From Gemmatimonadales bacterium (GTDB lineage Bacteria; Gemmatimonadota; Gemmatimonadetes; Gemmatimonadales; GWC2-71-9), in the NCBI GenBank assembly GCA_013140635.1, contig JABFSM010000108.1:1-42978 (forward strand): a stretch of DNA of 42,978 nucleotides. The letters run 5' to 3'. The notes below the pieces were generated by a model. That model was not told the DNA's origin, made no database searches, and saw nothing but the letters and a program-made list of their open reading frames with translations. This document shows, one piece after another, positions 18,920-27,463 of this stretch (position 1 is the stretch's first letter; the number at the start of each line of letters is the position of its first letter). The translations under genes were made by a program, and so were the position numbers.

Positions 18920-18951
18920 TCATTGCGAGCGTGCGCAGCACGCGAGGCAAT
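18919..18951. repeat. GTCATTGCGAG-type palindromic repeat, short copy
   Basis: GTCATTGCGAG followed by CGTGC-GCA-GCACG and then GCGAGGCAATC. ATTGC and GCAAT at the ends and the GCGTGC/GCACGC core pair to form a hairpin. It occupies the entire gap between the cysD stop (18917-18919) and the stop of the minus-strand phosphodiesterase (18952-18954), as at 2603-2635. It may act as a shared terminator. Confidence 0.75.
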
Positions 18952-20391
18952 CTACCCGATATACCCCAATCCGCTCAGCCGGTCACGAATCACCCGCTCC
19001 GCCTCCTCGCTGAGCACCGATCCTCCCGTGCCGGCGACCCCCGCCAGCGACCGCCCTTGCATGCTCGAGGGCACGTCATAGCCGCCGAGCTCGAGCAGCG
19101 TGGGTGAGAGGTCGAGAAGCCTGACGCCGCTGAGCTCGCCGACCGCCGGCCACCGAGGGCCCGCGAGGATGAATGCTCCGTACTGGGCGTGGTTGCAGTC
19201 GTCTGGGCCGGTGTCGTTTTCCTGGACCGTGAGCGAGGGGTATCCGACCCCACCGACCGACCGATAGGCAAGTCCGCCGAAGTGCACGATCAGATCGGGC
19301 GCCACATTGCGCACCGTTTTGTAGAGTTCCTCCGGTTTGAAGACGAGCGTTCCCGGCACCGTGGCCTCGAGGCGCCCCTTCATCTCGTCGCGGAAATGCT
19401 CGTAGTCGCCGGGAGCGATCGTGCCGTTCGGCTCCCGTCCCCGCACGTTGAGAAAGACCCGAGCGTAGTACCCCCCCTCGCTCCACACCTTGGTCTTGCC
19501 CCAATCCACCGAGAGCTTGCCGAACGGCGTAATAGCCTTTGGATACTCGGTGAGGGCCAGCAGCTCTTCCCGCACCAGCCACTCGTTCACGCAGAACCCG
19601 CCGTCGAGCTTGCGGGCGCCATGGTCCGAAGTGACCAGCACGATCGTCTCGTCGTCCAGCAATGCGAGCAGCCGGCCGATTTCCCCGTCGAGATGCAGGT
19701 AGTAGTCGCGGATCACGTCCGCGAACGGGCTCCCCGGCTCGTGGAGCAGGTGCGTGGGGTCGTGGTGCCGCCAGAAACCGTGATGCACCCGGTCGAGTCC
19801 GATATCCACGAACTGGAAATAGTCCCAGTCGTTCTTGGCCACGAAATGCCGCACCACCTGAAAGAGCTTCCGGCTCATCCGGAAGATCGCATCTCGAAGC
19901 CACCCCTTGTCGCCCGTGCGAAACCCCTTCACGTCGGTCTCGTACTCCCCGACCAGCTTGGCGATCTCGTCCTTCACCCCGCCCGGATGGGTGTAATCGT
20001 CCGTCACCGGGTCGGGGGTGAGAAAACAACCCACACAAATGCCGTTTACTTTGCGCGGCGGAAACGAGGGCGGCACCCCGATGATCACGGAGCGCTTTCC
20101 TTCGCGCGCCAACTGGTCCCAAATCGCCAGCTCCTGAATCGAGCGCGAGGTGGCAACCGTGAGCCCGCCGTAGCTGTGGTCGGCCCGGTTCCGAAACCCG
20201 TACACCCCAAGCGAGCCCGGATCTTGGCTCGTCGCTAGGCACATCCACGCCGGGACGGTGATGGGCGGGACCACGCTCTCGAGGCGGCCATACCCTCCCG
20301 CCGCCATGAGTCGGCGGAGGTTGACCAGGCGCTCGTCGCCAAGGAGGAGCTCCGGCGCGGCGCAATCGAGGCCGATGACCAGGATCTTCAT
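18952..20391 (-). CDS. Alkaline phosphatase superfamily protein (type I phosphodiesterase/nucleotide pyrophosphatase-like)
   Basis: A 479-residue metal-dependent phosphoryl-transfer enzyme of the PF01663-like group. The first strand KILVIGLDCAAPE supplies metal ligand Asp9, and Thr45 in VPPITVPAWMCLAT is the expected nucleophile position. Later ligands appear in QFVDIGLDRVHHGFW and VTSDHGARKLDGGF, and a C-terminal LLDLSPTLLELGG is typical. No signal peptide or membrane segment is seen, so it is probably cytosolic. The substrate is unknown; such proteins act on nucleotides, phosphonates or lipid-linked phosphates. The ATG at 20391 overlaps the stop of the related gene upstream by ATGA, and the pair probably arose by duplication or has linked function. 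Confidence 0.85.
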   Translation of the reverse strand: MKILVIGLDCAAPELLLGDERLVNLRRLMAAGGYGRLESVVPPITVPAWMCLATSQDPGSLGVYGFRNRADHSYGGLTVATSRSIQELAIWDQLAREGKRSVIIGVPPSFPPRKVNGICVGCFLTPDPVTDDYTHPGGVKDEIAKLVGEYETDVKGFRTGDKGWLRDAIFRMSRKLFQVVRHFVAKNDWDYFQFVDIGLDRVHHGFWRHHDPTHLLHEPGSPFADVIRDYYLHLDGEIGRLLALLDDETIVLVTSDHGARKLDGGFCVNEWLVREELLALTEYPKAITPFGKLSVDWGKTKVWSEGGYYARVFLNVRGREPNGTIAPGDYEHFRDEMKGRLEATVPGTLVFKPEELYKTVRNVAPDLIVHFGGLAYRSVGGVGYPSLTVQENDTGPDDCNHAQYGAFILAGPRWPAVGELSGVRLLDLSPTLLELGGYDVPSSMQGRSLAGVAGTGGSVLSEEAERVIRDRLSGLGYIG

Positions 20392-22238
20392 GCCAGGAGG
20401 CTCCGTCCTTCCATCGCGGTGCCGTCAGGCGCGCCAAGCGCCGCCAGGATCGTCGGGGCCAGATCGAGCATGTTCGCCCCCTCCGTTCGGAATGCCCGGT
20501 TCACGCAGAGGACGCCGGGCACCAGCGCCGGGTCGACGATATGATCGCCGCTCCAGCGCCGGGTGTTGTCCTCGAAGAGCCCCTCGCCGATGCCGCCCAA
20601 GGTCGTGGTCCACGAGGCGCGGTAGCCGGCCTCGAAGAGCACCAGCAGGTCCGGCGCGTCGGCCGTTGCCTCGCCGTGGTAGAGCTCGTCGCGATGCCTG
20701 ACGCTCCTGACCGCCCGGACGCCGCCCGCCTCATCGTGAAGCCCGCCGAGCACGCCGGCAATGCGGCTCGCCAAGGCGCCGGCGTCGGCGGGCGCGACGG
20801 TCCCGTGTCCCTCCCGTCCGGCGACGTTGAGATATATCCCGCCCAGCCCCAGTGCATAGGCTTGGGTGCGGCTCCAGTCGACGTCGCGAAAGAACTCGCC
20901 GGTCTCGGGGCCGGGGCGGCCCCCGGACTTGAGCGTCAGCAGTCCCTGCGCATGAAGCCATGCGTTGAGATGGACCCCTCGGCGAAACGAGGTGAAGCCA
21001 TGGTCGCTCAGGACGATGACCAGCGTATCCTCACCGGCGGCGTCGAGCACTCGCCCCACCACCGCATCGCACTCGCGGTAGTGGGCTTCGATGGTGCCCC
21101 GAAAGGCGGGGTCCATCCCGCCGCGGTTGGCGGGATGATCCGGCTCGCGGAACCGCCAGAAGAGGTGCTGAATCCGGTCGGGAGTGTCGAAGAGGCAAAA
21201 GAGCAGCCCCTGCTCCAGGCGCCCGAGCTCGTACATCAGCATCGCCTCACGCTGCCGCATCACCTCGGTGCACTGGTCGAGAAACGCCCCTTCGCCGATC
21301 CGGCCGTTCATCAGGCCGGTGTGATCTTCCACCATGCCGGCGGTGTAGTAGGGACCGATCTCGGTCTCGAGTTCTCCGGCGTAGTCCCAGGGCGCGCTGA
21401 TCGGGAAGGGCGGGGCGCCCGGCGCAAAGTTGACCGGCGACGCATAGAGGGCAAAGCCCTCGTCGAGGGGAGGAAGGTAGAACCGCACCTGGCCCGCCAC
21501 CGATTGAAGGAGCCCGAGCTTGAACTTCACCTTGAGCCAGTCGCTCCACTCGCCGGCGCGCACCCCGACGAACGCCTGGGAGCCCGCCGCTCGAATCGTG
21601 CAGTGCCGCCCTTCGGCTTCGATCGAGAGGGTGAGCTCGACCGTCGCGTCTCCGCCGCGCGGGTGGCGTGGGCCCACGAGCTCCGTCCTCACCGTCCCCA
21701 CCGTCCCCACCGTCACCTTCGTCACCCGTTCGCTCTCCCGGGCCGTTGCCTCACCGTTCGTCGTGCAGTAGGTAGGCGTCGCGAGGCCGCCGCGGAGATC
21801 GGGTACGCCGAGCCCGGCGAGCAACTTTCCCATCACCTTGTCGGGAGGGTAGGTGCAGGGGCATCGGATGATCGTGGCGGGAATGCCGGCAGCCGCGAGC
21901 AGCTCCCAGACCGGAACGCCGCGGCGCAGGTTCACGGCCCTTGGAGGGGTGAAGGCGTTCTTCTGCTCGTAGCGGTTGAGCGCCAGATCGGGAAGGTGCG
22001 TGGCCGGGTCTCGACGGAGAAAATCGAAGATGCCGTGGCCGCCGGGGTTCTGTCCGGTGGCGAAGGTCGACCATGCCACCGGGGTCTGCGCGGGAAAGGT
22101 CGTGGCGAGCCGCGTCATCCCGCCTCGCGCCGCGATCCGGGCCAGCGCGGGGAGTTCACCCCGGGCCAGCATGGCGTCGACGATGGTGGGCTCCAGACCA
22201 TCGAGTCCGAGGACGACGACCCGGCGGAAGACGCCCAA
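20388..22238 (-). CDS. Alkaline phosphatase superfamily protein, larger paralogue
   Basis: A 616-residue relative of the next gene. VVVLGLDGLEPTIVDAML carries metal ligand Asp13, and QTPVAWSTFATGQNPG has the nucleophile position Thr52. CLFDTPDRIQHLFWRF and VIVLSDHGFTSFRRGVHLN give the second metal set, and LDLAPTILAALG closes the domain. An insert near residues 155-300 holds beta-rich sequence and a short TVGTVGTVRT repeat. The start is TTG at 22238: it is the only in-frame start that keeps Asp13, and it lies four bases after the stop of the 51-residue gene, with AGG just upstream. Substrate unknown. No signal peptide is seen. Confidence 0.83.
   Translation of the reverse strand: MGVFRRVVVLGLDGLEPTIVDAMLARGELPALARIAARGGMTRLATTFPAQTPVAWSTFATGQNPGGHGIFDFLRRDPATHLPDLALNRYEQKNAFTPPRAVNLRRGVPVWELLAAAGIPATIIRCPCTYPPDKVMGKLLAGLGVPDLRGGLATPTYCTTNGEATARESERVTKVTVGTVGTVRTELVGPRHPRGGDATVELTLSIEAEGRHCTIRAAGSQAFVGVRAGEWSDWLKVKFKLGLLQSVAGQVRFYLPPLDEGFALYASPVNFAPGAPPFPISAPWDYAGELETEIGPYYTAGMVEDHTGLMNGRIGEGAFLDQCTEVMRQREAMLMYELGRLEQGLLFCLFDTPDRIQHLFWRFREPDHPANRGGMDPAFRGTIEAHYRECDAVVGRVLDAAGEDTLVIVLSDHGFTSFRRGVHLNAWLHAQGLLTLKSGGRPGPETGEFFRDVDWSRTQAYALGLGGIYLNVAGREGHGTVAPADAGALASRIAGVLGGLHDEAGGVRAVRSVRHRDELYHGEATADAPDLLVLFEAGYRASWTTTLGGIGEGLFEDNTRRWSGDHIVDPALVPGVLCVNRAFRTEGANMLDLAPTILAALGAPDGTAMEGRSLLA
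21691..21717. repeat. Three tandem 9-bp units inside a coding region
   Basis: ACCGTCCCC, ACCGTCCCC, ACCGTCACC in direct order. On the coding (minus) strand they give the peptide TVGTVGTVRT. The unit length keeps the frame, so copy-number change would alter only the loop length. Confidence 0.7.
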
Positions 22239-22242
22239 CGGC

Positions 22243-22398
22243 CTAACGTCTGCGCGTGAGCCGGGCGAGGCCCCCGCTCACGAATCGGCCGACCGCCTTT
22301 GCGGCCGCGACGGTCCGATTCCAGAACATCACCGCCACCCCGACCACCGCCGCGATGGCGGAGGCCAGGGGCATGGCGGTCTCCGGGCCGAGATACAT
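22243..22398 (-). CDS. Small single-span membrane protein (51 aa), function unknown
   Basis: Open frame from ATG at 22398 to TAG at 22243, reading MYLGPETAMPLASAIAAVVG then VAVMFWNRTVAAAKAVGRF and a basic tail ending LARLTRRR. Residues about 9-26 form one hydrophobic helix, followed by a positively charged cytoplasmic-type tail. It starts 15 bases after the thrC stop and ends four bases before the TTG start of the larger phosphodiesterase, so translational coupling is likely. The spacing, the membrane helix and the clean operon position support a real gene. The protein may anchor or assist the phosphodiesterase pair; this is inference. Confidence 0.72.
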   Translation of the reverse strand: MYLGPETAMPLASAIAAVVGVAVMFWNRTVAAAKAVGRFVSGGLARLTRRR

Positions 22399-22413
22399 GC
22401 CGGAATATATCCT

Positions 22414-23700
22414 CTAGCCCGCGCGGTCCCGCTTGATCGCCCGGGCCAGCGCGGCGGCGGTCGGCTCGATTTCGCGCACCGCCTTCTTTCTGCCGGCGGG
22501 GCCGCCGAGGAGCCGGTCGGTGTCCTTGAGCATGTGGCCGGTGAGAATCGCGACGACGCGGGCATGCGGGTCGATCCGCCCCTCCGCGGCCAAGCGGCGG
22601 AGCCCGGCCACGCTCGCGGCGCTGGCCGGCTCGCACCCGATGCCGGCGCGGTCCACCTCCCCTTTGGCCGCGAGGATCTCCTCGTCGGAAACGGCCAGAA
22701 CGACGCCGTCGGTGGCCTGGATCACCCGGACGGCGCGATCCCAGGAGGCGGGATTGCCGATGCGGATGGCCGAGGCGACCGTCTCCGCGTCGACACGAAC
22801 CCGTTCCCGAAAGCCCTGCTCGAACCCTGCCGCAAACGGCGCCGCCCCGGCGGCCTGAATCACCGCGAGCCTCGGCAGCCGATCGATCAGTCCCCACGCC
22901 TTGGCCTCTTCGAGCGCTTTGCCGAAGGCGGAGGTATTCCCGAGGTTGCCGCCGGGGAGGACGATCCAGTCCGGCACCTCCCACCCGAGCTGCTGTAGGA
23001 GTTCGAGGATGATCGTTTTCTGCCCCTCGAGCCGAAACGGGTTCACGCTGTTGAGGAGATAGAGGCCGAGCTCGGCGCTGCTTGCTTCGATGAGCCGGAG
23101 GCAGGCGTCGAAATCCCCCTTCACGGCCAGCACCCGCGCCCCGTACCCCACCGTTTGGGCGAGCTTGCCCATGGAGACCTTGCCCGCCGGGACCAGGACG
23201 AACGCCGGAAGGCCTGCCTGCGCCGCATACGCCGCCAGCGAAGCCGATGTATTCCCCGTCGAGGCGCAGGCCACCGCCTGCGCGCCGATACGCCGAGCCT
23301 GCGTAATGCCCACCGTCATTCCCCGGTCCTTGAACGAACCGGTCGGGTTATGCCCTTCGTGCTTGAGGAAGAGGTCGGGGACGCCGGCCCACCGCGCCAC
23401 CGATTCCCGATAGAGAAGGGGGGTGTTTCCCTCCGGGTGGCTGACCGGCTCATCCGTCGCACCGGGAAGAACCAATTCGCGGAATCGCCAGACGCCGGAA
23501 TGGGTGGTATCGGGCCGAGTGCAGCAGCGGGTCTGAAAGAGAGTGCGGAGGACCGCACCCGGAAGCTCCGGCGGCCGGTGGCGCACCTCGAGCAGCCCAC
23601 CACACCCGGTGCACCGGACCGCGGGGTCGGTTTCCAGCAACTCGGAGCCGCAGGTAAGGCAGACCTGCCAACTGGCGGGACGGACGGTCGTAAAGCTCAC
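22414..23700 (-). CDS. thrC: Threonine synthase
   Basis: Converts O-phosphohomoserine to threonine with PLP. The 428 residues start with a four-cysteine zinc-ribbon-like segment (Cys14, Cys17, Cys30, Cys33; CLTCG and CTGCG) found in one threonine synthase subgroup. The PLP lysine is Lys124 in HNPTGSFKDRGM, the phosphate-binding loop is LPGGNLGNTSAFGK, and CASTGNTSASLAAYAA is also present. The GTG at 23700 overlaps the thrB stop in a GTGA arrangement, giving the thrB-thrC unit. The order is functional: kinase then synthase. Confidence 0.95.
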   Translation of the reverse strand: MSFTTVRPASWQVCLTCGSELLETDPAVRCTGCGGLLEVRHRPPELPGAVLRTLFQTRCCTRPDTTHSGVWRFRELVLPGATDEPVSHPEGNTPLLYRESVARWAGVPDLFLKHEGHNPTGSFKDRGMTVGITQARRIGAQAVACASTGNTSASLAAYAAQAGLPAFVLVPAGKVSMGKLAQTVGYGARVLAVKGDFDACLRLIEASSAELGLYLLNSVNPFRLEGQKTIILELLQQLGWEVPDWIVLPGGNLGNTSAFGKALEEAKAWGLIDRLPRLAVIQAAGAAPFAAGFEQGFRERVRVDAETVASAIRIGNPASWDRAVRVIQATDGVVLAVSDEEILAAKGEVDRAGIGCEPASAASVAGLRRLAAEGRIDPHARVVAILTGHMLKDTDRLLGGPAGRKKAVREIEPTAAALARAIKRDRAG

Positions 23701-24617
23701 AGGGCTCTGGCTCCGATGAGATCAGGCGCGGCCACCCGTATCGTCGCAGAAACTTCCGCTTCGGTGTACGCCCTTCGCATGGCGGCACCGACCGCCTCGC
23801 CTTGCCGTTCGCTGCCGACAATGGCGAACGCCGTCGGGCCGCTTCCTGAAATCGAGCAACCGAGCGCCCCCGCCGCCAGCGCGGCGCGTTTGGCCGCGAG
23901 GAATCCGTCGAGGAGAGGCGCGCGCGCCGGTTCGGCGATTCGGTCGTCGATGGATCGGCCAAGGAGTGCCAGATCGCCCGAATAGGCTGCGGCCACGATG
24001 GCGGCGACCTGAGCCGCCTGGTGGAGGGCGGTGTCTCGGGACACCTCCCGGGGCAGCGCGGCGCGCCCATCGCGCGTATTGAGTTTGCGGTCGGGGTGAG
24101 CGAGCACCACGAGAAGACCCTCCGGGACCGGCAGTCGAAGCACATCCAACGGATCGAGCGAACGAATCAGGACCAGCCCGCCGAGCAGAATGGGGGCGAT
24201 ATTGTCCGCGTGCCGGCCGGAGAGGACCGTCTCCGACTCGAGCGCGGCCAGGAGCAGCGCCTCAACGGGAAGAGGCTGGTCCAGCAGTAAGTTTGCCGCT
24301 ACAGCCCCGGCCACGGCGGAGGAGGCGCTCCCACCCTGGCCGCCTGAGAGGGGAAGGCCCTTCTCGAGCCGCAGGGCAAGGCCGAAGTCGGCCCCGGCGG
24401 CGCGGAGAACGGCGTGGGCCGCAATCGCGCTGGCGTGGCGCGATGGGTCGGTTGGAAGCGAGGGATCCCCCGCCTCCTCGACTACGATTCCACGCCCGGC
24501 GGTGCGCCGGGCACGGACGGCATCGCCGAGTCCGCCGATAGCCAGGCCGAGAATATCCAGGCCGGGCCCGAGATTCCCAACCGACCCGGGAGCAAAGACG
24601 TGAACCTGTTCGCGCAT
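23697..24617 (-). CDS. thrB: Homoserine kinase (GHMP family)
   Basis: Phosphorylates homoserine for threonine synthesis. The 306 residues show the GHMP fold: VHVFAPGSVGNLGPGLDILG (residues 5-24), ATP loop PLSGGQGGSASSA (89-101) and a C-terminal GCSISGSGPTAFAIVG. The ATG at 24617 has no Shine-Dalgarno site, and a TACAAT hexamer on the minus strand (24629-24624) would place the transcription start at or next to the ATG, so the mRNA may be leaderless. It overlaps thrC by four bases and is divergent from the transhydrogenase genes. Confidence 0.95.
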   Translation of the reverse strand: MREQVHVFAPGSVGNLGPGLDILGLAIGGLGDAVRARRTAGRGIVVEEAGDPSLPTDPSRHASAIAAHAVLRAAGADFGLALRLEKGLPLSGGQGGSASSAVAGAVAANLLLDQPLPVEALLLAALESETVLSGRHADNIAPILLGGLVLIRSLDPLDVLRLPVPEGLLVVLAHPDRKLNTRDGRAALPREVSRDTALHQAAQVAAIVAAAYSGDLALLGRSIDDRIAEPARAPLLDGFLAAKRAALAAGALGCSISGSGPTAFAIVGSERQGEAVGAAMRRAYTEAEVSATIRVAAPDLIGARAL

Positions 24618-24623
24618 GCGGGG

Positions 24624-24633
24624 ATTGTATACT
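24624..24633. promoter_or_regulatory. Overlapping divergent -10 hexamers between thrB and pntAA
   Basis: ATTGTATACT contains TATACT on the plus strand (24628-24633, 39 bases before the pntAA ATG) and TACAAT on the minus strand (24629-24624, seven bases before the thrB ATG). Both match the sigma-70 -10 consensus at five of six or better positions where it matters. I see no convincing -35 element for either direction. Confidence 0.4.
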
Positions 24634-24672
24634 TTCTCCGACTTCTTGGCATTCTACCCCAACCATAGCCTC

Positions 24673-25767
24673 ATGATTATCGGCGTTCCCCGGGAAACCG
24701 CCCCGCACGAGCGGCGTGTGGCGCTGATCCCGCAGACGGTCAAGCGGTTGGTCGGCCAAGGTCACCGGCTCCGGGTGGAAGCTGGCGCCGGTGAGCGCGC
24801 CTTCTACCCGGACGCGGAGTATGCCGCCGCCGGCGCGGAGATCCTTTCCGATCGCGAGACGCTCCTTTCCGGGAGCGAGCTGATACTCGCTGTGCAGCGC
24901 CTCCCTCTCGCCGATATCGGCCGCCTCCCGCAGGGTGCCGTGCTTATCGGCTTGATGCAGCCTGCCGGAGCCGCAGAGTACGTGGCGGCCGCGAAGATCC
25001 GCGGCGTCACCCTCCTCGCGATGGAATTGGTGCCGAGAACCACCAAGGCCCAGGCGATGGACGTGCTCTCCTCGCAAGCCACCATCGCCGGATACCAGGC
25101 CGTCCTCTTGGCGGCCAGCCACTGCGGCCGGCTTCTTCCGATGCTCACGACGGCGGCGGGAACGATCCCTCCCGCCAAGGCATTCGTGCTCGGTGCCGGC
25201 GTCGCCGGGCTGCAGGCCATCGCCACGGCTCGCCGCCTCGGAGCCGTCGTAAGCGCCTTCGACGTCCGTCCGGTGGTGAAAGAACAGGTGCAGAGCCTCG
25301 GTGCCTCGTTCGTCGAGGCGGAGGCGGTCGGTGGCGAAGGGTCGGGCGGTTATGCCAAGGAACTCGCCGACGAACAGCAGAAGAAGGTGCTTGAGGCCAT
25401 CGGGAAGCACCTTCCCGGCATGGACCTCGTGATCACCACCGCGCAGATCCCCGGCAAGCCGGCGCCGAGGCTGGTGACCGCGGAGATGGTCGCGTCGATG
25501 AAGCCGGGGTCGACAATCGTGGACCTGGCGGTGGAGTCGGGCGGGAACTGCGCCCTCTCCCGGGCCGGAGAGACGGTCGTCGCGCACGGCGTCACCATTC
25601 TCGGCCCGGTGAATCTGCCGAGCCAGATTCCTCAGCACGCCAGCCTGATGTACAGCCGGAATCTGCAGAACCTGCTCGACCATCTCGTGCGCGAGGGGCG
25701 CCTCACGGTTGCTCCCGACGATCCTATCGCGGGCCCGATGACCCTGACCCGCCCGGAGGCGCCATGA
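24673..25767 (+). CDS. pntAA: NAD(P) transhydrogenase alpha subunit, NAD-binding part (domain I)
   Basis: Binds NAD(H) and passes hydride to the NADP-binding subunit of the proton-pumping transhydrogenase at the inner face of the membrane. The 364 residues start with IIGVPRETAPHERRVALIP, share the alanine dehydrogenase/PntA fold, and have the nucleotide loop LGAGVAGLQAIATARRLGA (residues 173-191). It ends before any membrane helix, so this is the split form known from Rhodospirillum rubrum and relatives. The ATG at 24673 fits homologues; an open frame from 24616 is not homologous. Its stop overlaps the pntAB start by ATGA. Confidence 0.95.
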   Translation: MIIGVPRETAPHERRVALIPQTVKRLVGQGHRLRVEAGAGERAFYPDAEYAAAGAEILSDRETLLSGSELILAVQRLPLADIGRLPQGAVLIGLMQPAGAAEYVAAAKIRGVTLLAMELVPRTTKAQAMDVLSSQATIAGYQAVLLAASHCGRLLPMLTTAAGTIPPAKAFVLGAGVAGLQAIATARRLGAVVSAFDVRPVVKEQVQSLGASFVEAEAVGGEGSGGYAKELADEQQKKVLEAIGKHLPGMDLVITTAQIPGKPAPRLVTAEMVASMKPGSTIVDLAVESGGNCALSRAGETVVAHGVTILGPVNLPSQIPQHASLMYSRNLQNLLDHLVREGRLTVAPDDPIAGPMTLTRPEAP

Positions 25768-26060
25768 CACTCACCACCGTCATCCAGTTCTACGTCTTCG
25801 TCCTGGCGGCCTTCGTCGGCTATCAGGTCATCACCAAGGTGCCGCCGCTGCTGCATACGCCGCTGATGTCCGCGGCCAACGCCATTACCGGCATCTCGCT
25901 GGTCGGCTCGCTGGTCGCGGCCGGCAGCGACCACGGCACCGCGAGCAACGTCCTCGGTCTCATTGCGGTCATCTGTGCCACGGTCAACGTGGTGGGCGGA
26001 TTTCTCATCACCGACCGGATGCTCAAGATGTTCAAGCGCGACGAGAGGAAGCCCAACTGA
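25764..26060 (+). CDS. pntAB: NAD(P) transhydrogenase alpha subunit, membrane part
   Basis: A 98-residue integral membrane subunit supplying part of the proton channel (domain II). Three hydrophobic helices are visible at about 6-23, 34-52 and 62-84, and the protein ends with a basic cytoplasmic tail (RMLKMFKRDERK). TPLMSAANAITGI is the conserved helix-start motif. The ATG overlaps the pntAA stop by four bases, and its own TGA shares one base with the pntB ATG (TGATG). Confidence 0.95.
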   Translation: MTLTTVIQFYVFVLAAFVGYQVITKVPPLLHTPLMSAANAITGISLVGSLVAAGSDHGTASNVLGLIAVICATVNVVGGFLITDRMLKMFKRDERKPN

Positions 26061-27463
26061 TGGAGCCGCTTCCCCTTCGCGAGCTCGCCGTTCAGATCAT
26101 CTATCTCGCCAGTTCGGTCTTTTTCATTCTGGGCCTGGGTGGCTTGTCCAAGCCCGAGAAGGCGCGCGCCGGGATGGCCCAGGCGGCGTTCGGGATGTTG
26201 CTGGCCATCGTCGGCACCCTGCTCCACGCCGACATCGTCCGCTACGACTGGATCATGGCGGGCCTCTTCATCGGGACGGCGATCGGCGTCGTCATCGGGC
26301 GCCCCCTCTTCATTTCCGTCCCGATGACGGCCATGCCGCAGTGGGTGGCGCTCTCCCACGCGGCGGGAGCGGTGGCGGCCACGCTGGTGGGCGTCAACGA
26401 ATTCGTGCTCCTCGGCTCGAGCCTCGGCCCAGGCACGATGGCCGCCCTCGGCTTTGAGGTCGTTCTCGGCGCGCTCACCGTTACCGGCAGCGTGATGGCG
26501 TTCGGCAAGCTGCAGGAGATTCTCCCCGGGCGTCCCGTGACCTGGCCGCTCCAGAATCTTCTCAACATGGTGCTCCTGGCCGGCGCCTTTGGACTCCTGA
26601 TCGCCCTGATGGTGAATCCAGAGCTGACCTGGGCCTTCTGGGCCATGACGGCCATCGCCGCGCTGCTCGGCATTCTGATGGTCCTCCCGATCGGCGGCGC
26701 GGACATGCCGGTCGTGGTCTCGTTGCTCAATGCTTACGCCGGGCTTTCCGCCTCGGCGATGGGTTTTGCGCTCGGCAACAACCTGCTGATCATCGTCGGG
26801 GCGCTCGATGGCGCCTCCGGCTTCTTGCTGGCGGTCCTGATGTGCAAGGCGATGAACCGGAGCTTCGCGAATGTGCTCTTCGGCGCCTTCGGTGCGCCCG
26901 CACCGGCCGCGCTCAAGAGCGCGGACGGGCAGGAGATGCGCGCGCTGACCCCGGAGGACGCGGCAATCCGGCTGGCCTATGCGGCACAAGTCATCGTCGT
27001 TCCGGGGTATGGACTGGCGGTTGCCCAGGCGCAGCATGCCCTCCGGGAGCTCACTGACCTGATGGAAAAGCGGGGGGTGGAGGTCAAGTACGCCATCCAT
27101 CCGGTGGCCGGCCGGATGCCGGGACACATGAACGTGCTGCTGGCGGAGGCCAACGTTCCATACGACAAGCTCTACGACATGGACGAGATCAACGCCGAGT
27201 TCGAACGGACCGATGTGGCGCTCGTGATCGGCGCGAACGATGTGGTCAATCCGGCGGCCCGGTCAGATCCGGGGAGCCCGATTTTCGGCATGCCGATCCT
27301 GGACGTCGACCGCGCCAAGTCGGTTGTCGTCCTGAAACGGGGCAAGGGGGCCGGGTTCGCCGGGATCGAGAATGAGCTCTTTTTTCACCCCAAGACCTCC
27401 ATGCTCTTTGGGGACGCAAAAGCCTCCCTAAGTCGGTTAGTCACAGAGTTAAAGGCCCTTTGA
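26060..27463 (+). CDS. pntB: NAD(P) transhydrogenase beta subunit
   Basis: Carries most of the proton channel and the NADP(H) domain of the transhydrogenase, which makes NADPH at the expense of proton-motive force. The 467-residue protein has eight to nine hydrophobic helices in residues 8-275, then a soluble Rossmann-like domain with VIVVPGYGLAVAQAQ (GYG at 316-318), YAIHPVAGRMPGHMNVLLAEA and VIGANDVVNPAA, which is the NADP-binding block. It starts within the pntAB stop (TGATG). The operon pntAA-pntAB-pntB is complete. Confidence 0.96.
   Translation: MEPLPLRELAVQIIYLASSVFFILGLGGLSKPEKARAGMAQAAFGMLLAIVGTLLHADIVRYDWIMAGLFIGTAIGVVIGRPLFISVPMTAMPQWVALSHAAGAVAATLVGVNEFVLLGSSLGPGTMAALGFEVVLGALTVTGSVMAFGKLQEILPGRPVTWPLQNLLNMVLLAGAFGLLIALMVNPELTWAFWAMTAIAALLGILMVLPIGGADMPVVVSLLNAYAGLSASAMGFALGNNLLIIVGALDGASGFLLAVLMCKAMNRSFANVLFGAFGAPAPAALKSADGQEMRALTPEDAAIRLAYAAQVIVVPGYGLAVAQAQHALRELTDLMEKRGVEVKYAIHPVAGRMPGHMNVLLAEANVPYDKLYDMDEINAEFERTDVALVIGANDVVNPAARSDPGSPIFGMPILDVDRAKSVVVLKRGKGAGFAGIENELFFHPKTSMLFGDAKASLSRLVTELKAL

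Noticed and set aside
20541-22259. 572-residue plus-strand frame
   Set aside because: Opposite the phosphodiesterase gene; low-complexity charged sequence with no family match by eye.
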